A stretch of 64,000 nucleotides of DNA from Eurosta solidaginis (Eukaryota; Arthropoda; Insecta; Diptera; Tephritidae). The stretch is taken from assembly GCF_040869045.1 (NCBI RefSeq), contig NC_090320.1, positions 240,808,978 to 240,872,977 on the forward strand, in the 5' to 3' direction. A model generated the notes under the pieces. That model did not search any database. It saw only the letters and a list, made by a program, of their open reading frames with translations, and was not told the origin of the DNA. Below are positions 32,706 to 43,187 of the stretch, piece after piece. Position 1 is the stretch's first letter; the number at the start of each line of letters is the position of its first letter. The position numbers were made by a program, and so were the translations under genes.

Positions 32706-34105
32706 TTAAGTTGTGTGTCGTTTTTCTTTAGGCTCTTCTTCTGTTTGATTCACAGGATTAGGAAGTAAGCATAGTTTATTTATAGGACGATCCAGAGTTG
32801 TGATTGCGGTTTTGACGGTAACTACTCGGGTTAACCCATCGCGACCGGGATGTAGTTTTATGACCTTCCCTAATGGCCATTTCGATGGAGAGTATCTTTC
32901 GTCGATGAGAAGGACAATTGAACCAACTTCAATGGAAGTTGTGGGCAGTTGCCATTTGTAACGCGATTGTAGTTGCTGGAAGTATTCCTTTTGCCATCTT
33001 TCCCAGAATTGTTCAGTTAGCCGCTTTGTTAGTTGCCAATGTGAAAGGCGAGATTGAGGCACCTGAGTTAAACTCGGCTCAGGTAAACTGGAAATGGGTC
33101 CACCAACGAAAAAATTACCTGGTGTTAGGTAGTTCATATCATCAGGATCATCCGTAATTCTGCACAGGGGTCGAGAGTTGAGTACAGCTTGAATTTGTCG
33201 TAAGGCTGTTGTAAACTCTTCAAATGAAAATAAATAGCTCTTCATGACGCGTTTCAAGTGATGTTTCATTGACTTCACTCCGTCTTCCGCCGAAGTTTGA
33301 AGCAGATGGTGGATTAAAACGCCCTTGGGTTCCATCCTTTGATAATAAATGAGATAGGCGAGACATCTCGCTTGATGCTGAACTGAAAAGTTGTTTAAGT
33401 TGTTTTTCAGGGCCAATAAAGTTCGTTCCTTGATCACTAGTTAGTGTTTTGCTTACACCGTAGATTCCGGAAAACCGTTTTTAGGCTGCAATGAAAGCTT
33501 CAGCTGTATAATCAGTCACTAGTTCCAGATGTATGTATGAGGTCGCCGAACAAATAAAAAGAGCAACATATGCCTTATATGTAGTGCGAGTGCGACTGCG
33601 ACGTTCTTTTAAAGCGAATGGACCGGCATAGTCCACCCCGGCATGCTGGAACAAACGAGCGCTATTGACTCTGGCGTTCAGCACGATATCGAGCACATAC
33701 GATGCAGCGAAGGATTGATTCTCGTACCGCTGCGCGGCCGCCCAAAATCCAGAAACGTTGTCGGAGTAAGGCGAGCGTGGAACTTGTGCCTCCATGGAGC
33801 GTGCGAAGATGGGTGTCTAGAATAATCAGCTTAGCTAAGTTAGACTTTCGTGGTAAAATATATGGATGTTTCGCGTCATATGGTAATGCGGAGTTTTCGA
33901 GGCGTCCCCCAACTTGAAGAAAGCCGTCAGAGTCCACAAATGGATTGAGGTTACGAATGGAACTAGAAGTTTTTGCAACCGTGGTTTTGGTTTTAGCTAG
34001 AAGCTTTATTTCTTCCTTGAAAGCAATCTGCTGGACGAATTTTATCCAAAATTGTAAAGAATCCTGTATTTCTGCAACTGATAGCCATTTGTCATCGTTG
34101 ATCAT
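32706..34105 (-). pseudogene. Integrase region of BEL/Pao polyprotein (frameshifted)
   Basis: Three overlapping frames. 34105-33662 carries the zinc-binding HHCC-type region (HLRTLHGG ... CIVCARY) preceded by VGGRLENS, typical of Pao integrases. 33795-33481 carries VDYAGPF with the first catalytic Asp and a downstream DYTAEAF with the second. 33437-32706 carries SAEDGVKSMKHHL (catalytic Glu, residues about 49-51), NSRPL, LTPGNFFVG and the C-terminal IVLLIDERYSPSKWPLGKV domain. Integrase joins the element cDNA to target DNA. Breaks near 33660 and 33470 inactivate it. Confidence 0.85.
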
Positions 34106-34650
34106 TGGGAATCGGCGTGTCTTGTTCGCGAAATGAAAACACCATGATGTGACGCGTAATAATTTGGTTAAGTCCGAATAGTAGTCGAGTAATACTGATT
34201 CGGAATCATCTGTTTTGGTGTGAAATGTGGATTTGTCTCTCCTTTTCCTTGCTTCTGTTTCTGCTTGTTGGGATTGAGTGAATTTATTCGTCGGTCAAAC
34301 CGAGCTATCCAACTTAAGCCACTGGGGACCGTGCCACCAGAGTTCGTATGAATGCAATTGACGAGGCGTCATACCACGTGATGCACAATCCGCGGGATTT
34401 TCCTTACCCGGAACAAACCTCCAACTTGCCGTTGGTAGCCTTTCTTGAACGAAGCTCACTCGATTTGCTACAAAGTCCTTCCATTTTGAGGGATGATTCG
34501 TGAGCCAAGTGAGGGTAACTGATGAATCAGTCCAAAGCCAGACAGAGGCCGATGATAGATTGAACGCATCAATAACGTTATGTGTTAGTCGAGTGAGCAG
34601 GACTGCTGCGGTGAGCTCAAGACGAGGAATTCACATTCTGGAAATAGGAG

Positions 34651-37149
34651 TTAGTTTAGGCTTTTTGCTTGAACCAAACTCACTGTAATGTTGTCCTCAT
34701 GTAAAACTTTAAGATAGACGACTGCGCTCATGGCTGCTAGAGATGCGTCAGAAAAGCCATGAATTTCGACTAAAGCAGATTTAGCAAGACCTAGATGCCG
34801 AGGAATTGTGAGAATGTACAAGTCTTGGAGGCTAGACTCAAAATCCTTCCAAGAGTTTTGTAACGAATCAGGGAGTTGTTGATCCCATTCAAGCTTGTGA
34901 ATCCAGAGATTTTGCATGAGAATTTTTGCAGTGACGACTATCGGAGAAATCAATCCGAGAGGACCAAATATTTGCGCAATCTTAGATAAGACGTTACGTT
35001 TTGTAATGGTCTTAATAGGAATAAAGTTGTTATAAAAATGAAAGCTGTCAGACTCGGGATTCCAGCTTAAGCCGAGGGTTGGAATAATTTTTGTTGAATC
35101 AAACTTGATGTTGGTTTCAGTAGCCAAGAGGTTGGGCTCCAGATGTGTGAGGATCGTCGGTTGATTGGTACTCCATTTCTGAAGGTGAAATTGACCAGCG
35201 TTGCAAAGTTGTATAACTTGGTTGACCAATTCAATGCACTCCTGTATAGTGTCAGCTCCACCGAATTCGTCGTCTACGTATCGACCGAGTGATAGCATTG
35301 GAGTCGCTAGTGGAAATCGATGTCCTTCGTCAATAACAAGCTGCTTAAATGCTCTTAGGGTTAAGAAGGGTGCACATGATTGACCATAAGTTACGGTGCG
35401 GAGATGGTATTCGACTAACTTCCCATTTGACAACCATAGTATTCTCTGTAAATCCCAATCATCCTGGTGAACCAAGACGCGACGATACATTTGTTTAACA
35501 TCAGCCGAGACCACGTATTTGTAACTACGAAAATAATGTAAAACATCGGTAAGATCAGTTTGGAGTTTTTCCCCGGTGTAAACTATGTCGTTGAGTGACT
35601 TGCCGCTCATTGTTCGAGCTGAACCATTAAAAACAACTCGTAGTTTAGTAGTCGTACTAGATGGTCGGAGCACACCATGATGAGGCAAATAATATATGAT
35701 TGATTTAGGTACGTAGCCATCAGGGACTTTGGACATGTGAAGACTGGTTTCGTAGTCGTTCAAAAATTCGGTATATATTCGGGCGTATTCCGGGTTGGCG
35801 TTCAGTCGTCGATTTAAGGAAAATAGGATACGAACTGCGTTTGATCGTAAATCCCCTAATGCTGAAACGGATTGTTTCAGAGGTAATCGGGCAACGTACT
35901 GTCCAGTTTCGGTGCGTGTGTGCGTTCTTTGGAAATGCGTTTCGCACGCCTCCTCTTCTGGAGTCAACTTAGATCTTAGGGTGGTAACCTCCTCCTGTTG
36001 CCAAAACCTTCGAATGAGATTATTTATTTCGTCATCATGCAAGCAATAATGAACACGGGCTGAAGGCATTGCTGGATTTTCTGCGATTGATCCAGAAAGA
36101 ATCCAGCCAAAAACTGTAGCCTGTGCGAGCGGAGTATGTATTGGACCTTTTCGAAGACCGTTTTGTAAGATTTCGGAGTAGACGTCAGCGCCTAAAATCA
36201 TATCAATTTTGCCAGGAGTGTTAAATGTTGGGTCACCAAGTTGTAACCCCTTAAGGTGAGTCCATTCTGTGGATTTAGATTCTCTCGACGGTAAAAATGC
36301 AGTAAGCTTAGGTAAAATGAATGCAGTAACAGCGCACGCGTATCGTTTTGTCGCTAATGAATTTAAGTTGACAGATACTCCGCGAGTGGTGGAAACATGG
36401 GAAGGGCCTACGCCAAGAAGGCTAATTGCGGCCGCTGTACGCTTCAATCGAAGAAGCTGAACCATTCTTTCACTGATAAATGACAGTTCGGAACCTGGAT
36501 CAATCAATGCGCGCGCTATGTGACGCACGTGCTCAACTTGAATTTCTACGAGTGCAGTTGCTAACAAGACATTGGAGCGTTTAAAAGCTCCTGCGGTGGC
36601 GTGGTTGACGACAGCAGCTTCCTCACTACTGTTTGACTGCAAATCACTCGATTGAACGGTTGATGATTGTAAGTCATCAGAATCTGCTGTCACGTGGTTG
36701 ACAGTCGATTTGGTAGGTTTTGATAAAACGATGTGTAACAACGTATTGTGGCGTTGTTTACACTTACGGCAGGTTCCTTTTGACGAGCAATCCTTTAACA
36801 CGTGAGGGCCTAAGCAATTAAAACATAGTTGCTTCGATTTAACGAAATCTCTGCGTTCGGTACGAGATTTTCGTTCAAAGGTTGGGCATTGAATTAACTT
36901 ATGGTTCTCGGAGCACAAACAACATCGCGATGATGAAGTTGAGGAGGTTGTGGCATGACTTTTCGCCTTGTTACTATTTTGCGACTTAACGGAGTCATGA
37001 CGATCGATGGTTTCAAGTGCAGCAGCACGAACTTCGATGAACTTGGTGAGAGCTGAAAGGTCAGTTGGGGTTGCGGATGCACCTTGGTCAAGCGCCCATG
37101 CTTGACGTGTGGTTAAGTCGAGGCACCGAGTCACAAGGTGGACAATCAT
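34651..37149 (-). pseudogene. Gag C-terminus, protease, reverse transcriptase, RNase H of BEL/Pao
   Basis: 832-codon frame. Residues 76-140 hold three Cys/His knuckles (CCLCSENHKLIQC, CFNCLGPHVLKDC, CRKCKQRHNTLLH). The protease site is DPGS at 217-220 with ELSFISE. Reverse transcriptase spans about 480-660: KLRVVFNGSA, VSADVKQMYRRV, the catalytic YVDD at 35269-35280 (residues 624-627), and GLISPIVV further on; HGFSDASL near 795-803 is the RNase H start. The stop at 34651 and scrambled frames between 34650 and 34106 destroy RNase H and the linker to integrase. The start at 37149 is not a real start: the polyprotein begins upstream at 37920. Confidence 0.9.
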
Positions 37150-37173
37150 GATGTCACAAGAGTCGGCAGGAGC

Positions 37174-37920
37174 TCAAAGAGCTTTCAGAGCGGACAGGGC
37201 GTCGGAGACAGTTGAGATCAACCCTTGTAACCCCTTTGCAGACGGCTGCGTGAGCTTTTTAATCGTAAATAAGGCTTCGAGTTGAGTTTCAATAAGAACG
37301 CGTTTGTTCTCATAGCGTGCAACTTATTTATTCCATGCGGGAACGAAGTTATCAGAAGTGATTGCGAAGGTGGCTAGCAGACGCGCTGCTTCCCCGGATA
37401 AACTTCGCTTAAGATACTGTAACTTTGTGACATTGTCGAGAATCGTACTCGACCCGACAAGTGAAGTATACATATCGCTGAAAGATCTCCAATTTCTGAA
37501 GTTTCCATCGAACGTGGGAAGAACCAATTCAGGTAATCTTGCTCTGGTCGATAAGGCAGGGGCTACTAAGGAAGTTTCGGCGAGGACAGATCCGTCGTGT
37601 GGATTTGCTGCGTTGAAATCAGCAAGCTTTTCTAATAAAAATACCTTTTGTTGATCGTAAACTTCGTACATACTAGCGAACACGTTGTTGGTTATGTAAT
37701 CGCTATCTTTTATAACCTCAAATTTTAATGCGTATACTGATTCGTGTTCACGCTCAATTCTTTCCCAAGTTTTTTCCAGGTGGTCAAGGCGCGATTGAAT
37801 TTTAATTTTGGTTAACTGCGCTACAGAGGCCTTTAATATAGGCTCAGCGGCGATTTTTAATAATTCAAAACGATTTTGTTGTAATTAGACTTTGGACTCG
37901 AGGGACCTGACTTCGGCCAT
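37174..37920 (-). pseudogene. Gag N-terminus of BEL/Pao element with in-frame stops
   Basis: The polyprotein start is ATG at 37920 (MAEVRSLESK). In-frame stops follow at about 37885, at 37324-37326 and at 37174-37176; otherwise the frame continues straight into the 37149 frame. The central frame (37683-37324) has LPTFDGNFRNWRSFSDMY and KLQYLKRSLSGEAARLL, the signature of the Pao capsid region (DUF1759 type). Gag packages the element RNA. Confidence 0.8.
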
Positions 37921-37982
37921 GTTGGGGGAACTAATTTATCAACAGGAACCGCTGCTTCTATTAGATTAGCCAGATCAGGATA

Positions 37983-37999
37983 TCCGGCTCGAAGGACCA
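37983..37999 (-). other. Primer binding site, tRNA-Tyr
   Basis: Plus sense tccggctcgaaggacca equals the 3' end of fly tRNA-Tyr including CCA, so the minus strand is its exact complement, three bases inside the 5' LTR. Confirms element orientation. Confidence 0.85.
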
Positions 38000-38002
38000 G
38001 CT

Positions 38003-38545
38003 TGTTCAATGCAATATTGAACTTTACTAATATGAATGTTATATTATCACTTACGTGGATGGCAGGAATAAAGTCCGTGTGAGGTTATCCGGCAAATACG
38101 GGAGCACCCTACCGTTTTGTGGCAAATAGAGTTGTCTGTGTCTCAATTCACAGGAGCAAACTGGCACGGCCGCTGAAATGTGATTACCTTCTGTTTTCCA
38201 TGAAATTGATGAAAACTCAGCTGTGTTGGTTTTTTGATTAGTATTAGTTTAATAATTACTTTAAAACTTTAGTTAATAATTTCATTTACAAAGTTTAGAA
38301 TGGTTTGAGAAAATTTGTAGGTGTATATCACGTGAAAAATGTAGAGATGAGTGTTTTATAAGTTGCGAACGTGAAGTCAGCTGCATAGCCAAAACGTTGC
38401 AAAGCTGTGTTCCATTGGTGCTAACGAATTGGATCCTTGCCCATCCGATTCGTTTTACCCATCAGATCATTTTTACTCCATACTGATAAGTGTTATAAAT
38501 TGGTTGTTTTTTTTTTTGGTTGATGATTTGATAATGCGTCAAACA
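38003..38545 (-). repeat. 5' LTR of BEL/Pao element
   Basis: 543 bp, TG...CA ends, directly followed by the duplicated AATTT. Partner of 32104-32648. Confidence 0.9.
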
Positions 38546-39031
38546 AATTTGATTCTGGCAATGTAACTTCCGTTGAATTTAGTTCTGGTAATGACACTGT
38601 AGATACGCTCACATAGGTTACTTTTCTTGATTTACCCCAAGTACTTTTGTAGTACAAATATAGAAGTCCGTTGAATGGCAAGTTGGTTCCCTCCACTTCA
38701 TTGGTGTAATAAATTTCATATGTCGCCTAAATAGAAAGTTTCAGAAAATAGTCAGCTATGCATTAAAAGGAAGCAAACTCCAAATTTTTCCAACGCACCT
38801 TTTTGTTCCGGTTTCCGAAAAAATCAATTCGACTCGACATGTGGTGCACACAGTATTCGGTGTCCATGGTTTTTCATTGTTTTTAGACTCAATTCCAAAA
38901 TACTTATAGTATGTAACTTTCAAAGGATTTGAAAACACACGTCGCATCCTTTTAACGATAAATTCACCGCAGATGAAACAGAACATATCTGGATCATTTG
39001 TACACTCAAACTCTTGCGCCCTTCTATTCAT
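38546..39031 (-). pseudogene. 5' part of spliced pseudogene cut by BEL/Pao insertion
   Basis: Start codon at 39031. Exon 1 (39031-38799) encodes a Cys-rich N-terminus: ECTNDPDMFCFICGEF and later CTTCRVEL, two CxxC pairs that could bind zinc. It ends aaaaag before gtgcgt; an intron of 72 bp (38798-38727) ends ctatttag. Exon 2 continues in frame with RHMKFITPMKWREPTCHSTD, then a one-base shift near 38630 moves it into VTYVSVSTVSLPELN and LPESN at the insertion point. The frame resumes at 32103. Introns argue against simple retroposition. Product function unknown; the family may be transposase-related. Confidence 0.65.
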
Positions 39032-39410
39032 ATTATATTTTTAAGTAAATGACGGGTTATAAACTGCAATTATAAACTGAACAGTATCCGGCGAGCCTTG
39101 CTGATATTACGAAGGAACAGGGCGCATGTACTATTATTTATACTTAGATCAAGTAAAAATTCAAGCCTACCTAGAAAAAAGGTTCCCCAGTTCTACAAAG
39201 AAAACACTACCTGCCTTAAAAATATGCTCTTGCTTGAAAAGTACCGGGGTTTGAGAAAACGACACTAACAGTTTGTTGTATCTAATAACCCTTCGAAAAT
39301 CTACCTGCTAACTGATATACGAATACTAACACATACTATGTACCAGTAGGGTACTTAAGTATCAAATGGATATATTTACTTGAATGCTTATAACTTTTGT
39401 ATTAGTCCTT

Positions 39411-39444
<34 letters not shown>

Positions 39445-39796
39445 AATGAAAGCTTTTTTTTGTAATAAAACAGAGCTTAGAGAGAAAAAAACTTAAAAAA
39501 AAAAAATAAAAAGTTTTCGAGATCCTTCCTCGCAAAGTAAAAATTTTTTTATAATTTTACAAAAAAAATTTAAAAAATCCGCAATGATTCTTCGTTATCT
39601 TTGAATCTGCATTTCACGCGCCCAACGCTTTTATTTAATTGTCTGATCAACGCCCTAGGTTGATGAGGAGTGTGATGACTAGTACCTAGGACCTACCTAA
39701 TTATTTTATAGCTTTTAGTATTACTATTACTTCATGTAAGTATTGTTTTCAATAAAACCGTTTAACTTTAAAATTTGTTTTTATTTTTTTTTTTAT
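39032..39796. other. Unassigned AT-rich stretch with poly(T)
   Basis: No gene recognised. A run of about 31 T lies at 39413-39443 and A/T-rich runs follow to 39580. Possible 5' flank of the pseudogene at its left side. Confidence 0.35.
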
Positions 39797-40320
39797 TGTA
39801 ACGAATTTACTGCAATTCCCCTTATTTGCAACCTTCTGCTACCTTTCGAATCACTAAACTGTTGAATAAATAACTCCACTATTCAATAATGCAAAATGGC
39901 CTTTATTAAAGTACTTCACAATAACACTTCTATTTCTCGCCAGATAGCGTCTTAAATCAAACTGATTGTCGTGCCTCTACTGTAGCTGCCTTTATACTGT
40001 CTGGTTTCCTCGTTGCATATTTCTAGGATTTTCTATTCTAGAATTTACTAGTTAGTTATCAGCTATAAAATTACCAGCTATAACTACGTTTATAGCTTCT
40101 CATATGCGCGTGTATATATGAGTGATACTTGCACAAATTATTGCCTTCTTTTGTGAGCATCTCAGATAATATATATGCATGTGTTTGTGCGTCTCTTCTC
40201 CTCTGCTCGTATGGACATATGGGTAGACATAATGATTGATTTGTTGATGTGCATACGAGTCACTGCTTAGTATCGGCTTAGAGATCATAGTACCCCTTAG
40301 CGTTGCTAGTGTTCGTCACA
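39797..40320 (-). repeat. Solo LTR of the Gypsy-type element (minus)
   Basis: 524 bp, inverted relative to 24391-24908: plus sense begins TGTAACGAATT and ends GTTCGTCACA. Landmarks include caaccttctgctacc, aataatgcaaaatggccttt and agataatatatatgc. No internal retrotransposon sequence on either side, so it is a solo LTR formed by recombination or a truncated copy. I see no convincing target duplication. Confidence 0.8.
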
Positions 40321-40770
40321 ATATTTAATTTGAGAAATATGTTATCTACAAAAAACTTCTACCAGCTTTAACTAACTCGACGATGAGTATGATTTCTTTT
40401 CCCCAACTTTCCACTGGTTCGGAGGTATCGATAAATGCTCTAATATCGTACTAGAAGCAGCATTTAGAATTTCTTTTCGGTTTGGAACCGAGGAAATAAT
40501 ACAAAGAAAACAAGTAAGCTGTACTTTTAATACGAGTTCCAATAAACTATTTCCAAACTGGAAATATGTATCTAGTTAGGAGCTATTGAAAAGTTAATGC
40601 AACTCAAACAAAGTGGGACATTGCCATGTTAAACTCGACAGTTGGAATCATGTAAAACATATAGAGGGCGAACTAGTAGAGGTTCCGAATGTACTAGAAA
40701 CGCACCAGTTTTTAACTAGACATTTTTTGTACAGCGTTGCTCTACTCAGTGTGTAAGAAATCATTTCAAA
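40321..40770. other. Unassigned stretch
   Basis: Nothing recognised. Confidence 0.3.
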
Positions 40771-41178
40771 ACACCTGGGTCGATTTGTATGGACGAAAGT
40801 TGACCGATATCGCGCCATCGATTTTTCGATACGATTTGGGCTCAGGAAGAAAAGTTCCACTACGCATTACCAAAAAAATAATTTGCGAGCCTACGAAAAA
40901 AAAATGGCGGTCAATTTTTCAACAAAAACACTCACCAAAATAAACAAAAAATATTTTTTTTTCAAAAAACTGTTGTAAAAACGTTAACAGTTTAAAAAAA
41001 AAATATTTTTTGGGTTTTGGGGAGTGTTTTGGTCGAAAAATTTACCCTTTCGCCATTTTTTTTCGCATGCTCCAAAATTATTTTTTTGGGTATGCGTAGT
41101 GGTACTTTTTTTTCCTGAGCCCAAATCCCATCGAAAAATCAATGGAGCGATATCGGTTAATAAATCGACCCAGTCTAA
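40771..41178. mobile_element. Foldback (long inverted repeat) element
   Basis: Arms of about 200 bp: left from ctgggtcgatttgtatgg (40776), right ending aaatcgacccag (41176). Matching inner landmarks include gatatcgcgccatcgatttt versus its inverse at 41130-41155, gatttgggctcagga versus tcctgagcccaaatc, and gtagtggtac near 41096. The turn is about 11 bases, gtaaaaacgtt (40976-40986), between aactgtt and aacagtt. It could fold into one near-continuous hairpin. No coding capacity. Confidence 0.85.
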
Positions 41179-41637
41179 TGTGTAACAAAATTTTTTGACA
41201 AAGATTCGCTAACTTGTAGCACTTTTCACATTTAAAATTTGTTATTTTTAAATTTCTAGCACCAAATTTAAACTCGTAGGATACGTTTTGAAACCAAACA
41301 TTTCTATTCCAGTTTCTATTTTTAGATTTTTGAAACCGTTTGCTTTAGTTACAAACCCAGAAGTGACTACAAGTTTGTATTTTTGGATTTTTTGAAACTT
41401 TTTTGGTTTTATTTTAAAACTATTTTTATATTTTAAACTTATTGTTTAACCAAATTTTAAATTGAAATTGAATGAAATTAAAAAAGACAATATTAAATTG
41501 AGAGCTTTCCAGGGAAATATTTCAAAATGTGTTTAAAGCGATTTATGGTTAAAAAATTAGGTTCAAATTTCTAACCGTGCATTTGCACCCAAAAATTCAA
41601 AAGAAAATATATATATATACATATATAGCTCCACCAC
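41179..41637. other. Upstream region of serine protease homologue
   Basis: AT-rich, no repeat recognised. An alternating ta run (atatatatatac) at 41608-41624 lies just before the TATA box. Confidence 0.35.
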
Positions 41638-41650
41638 TGTATATAAATAG
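41638..41650 (+). promoter_or_regulatory. TATA box of serine protease homologue
   Basis: tatataaatagc at 41640-41651 lies about 70 bases before the ATG and about 30 bases before a plausible start site in cttttcttgctttagtt (41664-41680). Confidence 0.6.
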
Positions 41651-41713
41651 CGCCCACAAAACTTTTCTTGCTTTAGTTACTTTATATTTAACGAGCATCG
41701 CAAAACGTTTAAA

Positions 41714-42406
41714 ATGAATTTCCACAAACATATCGTGATCTTGGTTATAGTACTTAGCGGTCTTTTGACCCGTATAAATTCAGACCTCGACCATTATTTG
41801 GTACATTTATTTTATAGAACATCATATCATTGCGGCGGTGCATTAGTCAGTATGCAAATAGTAATCACAGCTGCCGCATGCACGAAAAGTCGAGATGAAA
41901 CTTTAATGCACGTTACACGTAATAGTATATATTTTTTCGAACCACGTCACAAAGTGTGGCGTGTATCTTATCAAACTATTAATTCAGAATGCAGAAATGG
42001 CGTTAATGATATAGCCGGAATTAAACTGGAGGAACCCTTTGAAAATCGTAATTTAATGAAGCCAGTACAACTTTGCGCAAACGAACTTTCGGTGGGCACA
42101 AAGTTGACAATTAGAGAATGGACTGCACAATTTAATAAAAAACCAAAGGATTATGAACTCGTAACACATGACGTAACTATAGGAGAATCAAAGGACTGTG
42201 GGGATTACCCCGAAGAAAAAAATTTGTTATGTGCAAAAGACGACAGAGAATTCTATTTTAGATTTGCTGGAGCACCGGGCTTCGTGAATGAACGACTTTG
42301 TGCGGTGGCAATATATTCGAAGGCCAAAGAAAATCCGAAACTTTATATAAATGTAACTGATCCACAAATTCAGGATTTCATAAGAGATTTGATTAATAAG
42401 TGCTAA
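41714..42406 (+). CDS. Secreted serine protease homologue, catalytically inactive
   Basis: Single-exon gene of 230 codons with trypsin fold (family S1) but no protease activity expected. Residues 1-23 are a signal peptide (hydrophobic IVILVIVLSGLL). CGGALVS (40-46) and VITAAAC (50-56) mark the active-site His region, with Cys40-Cys56 as the usual bridge; the catalytic His is replaced by Ala55. NDIAGIKL (98-105) keeps the Asp (D99). The GDSGGP motif is replaced by FAGAPG (184-189), so the catalytic Ser is Ala185. Cys162, Cys173, Cys196 and Cys230 remain. The length fits a bare protease domain without activation peptide. Such homologues act extracellularly as binding proteins or cofactors, often in immunity or reproductive fluid; which applies here is unknown. 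TATA box upstream and AATAAA downstream support expression. Confidence 0.85.
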   Translation: MNFHKHIVILVIVLSGLLTRINSDLDHYLVHLFYRTSYHCGGALVSMQIVITAAACTKSRDETLMHVTRNSIYFFEPRHKVWRVSYQTINSECRNGVNDIAGIKLEEPFENRNLMKPVQLCANELSVGTKLTIREWTAQFNKKPKDYELVTHDVTIGESKDCGDYPEEKNLLCAKDDREFYFRFAGAPGFVNERLCAVAIYSKAKENPKLYINVTDPQIQDFIRDLINKC

Positions 42407-42511
42407 GTGAATGATTACTCTATCTTGACTGAACGCTCCATTTCAGATTAATTTCATAAACGTCTCACCTCACGTCAAAATATATTGAATTTAAACTGAT
42501 ATGGGGCGTTG

Positions 42512-42520
42512 TGAAATAAA
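42512..42520 (+). terminator. Polyadenylation signal of serine protease homologue
   Basis: aataaaat about 107 bases after the stop codon; a second aataaa lies near 42610. Confidence 0.5.
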
Positions 42521-42871
42521 ATACTGAAGGGATGCCCCATGAGGAAGTGAACTTTGGTGCGAGAAAAATGTATCTTATAAAACTGGGGATAGTATGTACC
42601 TATACAAAAAAATAAATTTAACCTTTAAACAATTTTCAATTTCTTTTATTCTCTTTAAAATAAAATATGGATTTAACTTTTTCAATAAGGTTAAAATAGG
42701 ATGTTCCATCATACGATTTGTTGTGTCTTTTGCTGGTATCGTTTAAATGTACTTGTTTGTTCATGTATTATATTTGCGTTTCATGGTTTGGTGCACCTTA
42801 TAGATGTTTCGGTTCTTTTTGTGTGCTCTCCGTTTGAACATTTTTGGTAATTTTTATAGCCTTATACGTTA
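42521..42871. other. 3' flank of the protease homologue
   Basis: No gene or repeat recognised. Confidence 0.3.
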
Positions 42872-43187
42872 ATGTTGTGTTAATTTTATGAGCTTAAAGA
42901 CCGTAGGCAAAATAAAACACAATGTTTAAAATTACATTATTTTGTTTTGTTGATTTTCCAACAGTGTGGATAAATGATGTATATTGGAACGATTTTCCGT
43001 CATCCTTTGTCAAATTTGGTTTCGAGACAAACCGATTTCGGCGTTGTGCCATCATCATGTCGAGAACGAAAATCGTTCCAATATACATCAGATTGAAGCG
43101 GAAATATCGATAAATTAGAAACCAATGCAATTTTAAACATTGTTTTTTATTTTACCTTTTAAGCTCATAAAATTAACACAACATTTC
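42872..43187. repeat. Large imperfect palindrome
   Basis: Left arm gtgttaattttatgagctta (from about 42876), acacaatgtttaaaatt (42918-42934) and gatgtatattggaacgattt (42976-42995) are mirrored by aaaatcgttccaatatacatc (43069-43089), aattttaaacattgt (43127-43141) and taagctcataaaattaacac (43160-43180). The turn of about 70 bases holds gtttcgagacaaaccgattt and a catcatcatg block. The right half recurs at 49807-49995 without the left half. Confidence 0.75.

Larger units (their letters stand above)
32104..38545 (-). mobile_element. BEL/Pao LTR retrotransposon, complete but inactivated
   Basis: A 6.44-kb element on minus bounded by LTRs of 545 bp (32104-32648) and 543 bp (38003-38545) that differ at only about ten positions plus a T-run length. 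The 5-bp duplication AATTT flanks it (32099-32103 and 38546-38550). A tRNA-Tyr primer site lies inside the right-hand (5') LTR, and gag, protease, reverse transcriptase, RNase H and integrase follow in Pao order in one intended polyprotein (37920 to 32706). In-frame stops and frameshifts interrupt it. It landed inside the pseudogene 30712-39031. Confidence 0.92.

Noticed and set aside
32918..33157. Plus-strand frames across the BEL/Pao element (also 33643-34136, 36269-36460, 37358-37654)
   Set aside because: Shadows of the minus-strand polyprotein, which has clear domains in the other strand.
39797..40320. Search for a target duplication around the solo LTR
   Set aside because: Flanks tttat and atatt do not match; no duplication could be claimed.
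43030..43066. Second hammerhead-like motif (gatgatggcacaacgccgaaa on minus)
   Set aside because: The position before GAUGA is not C in the right register and stem II does not pair next to the conserved strands; too weak to call.
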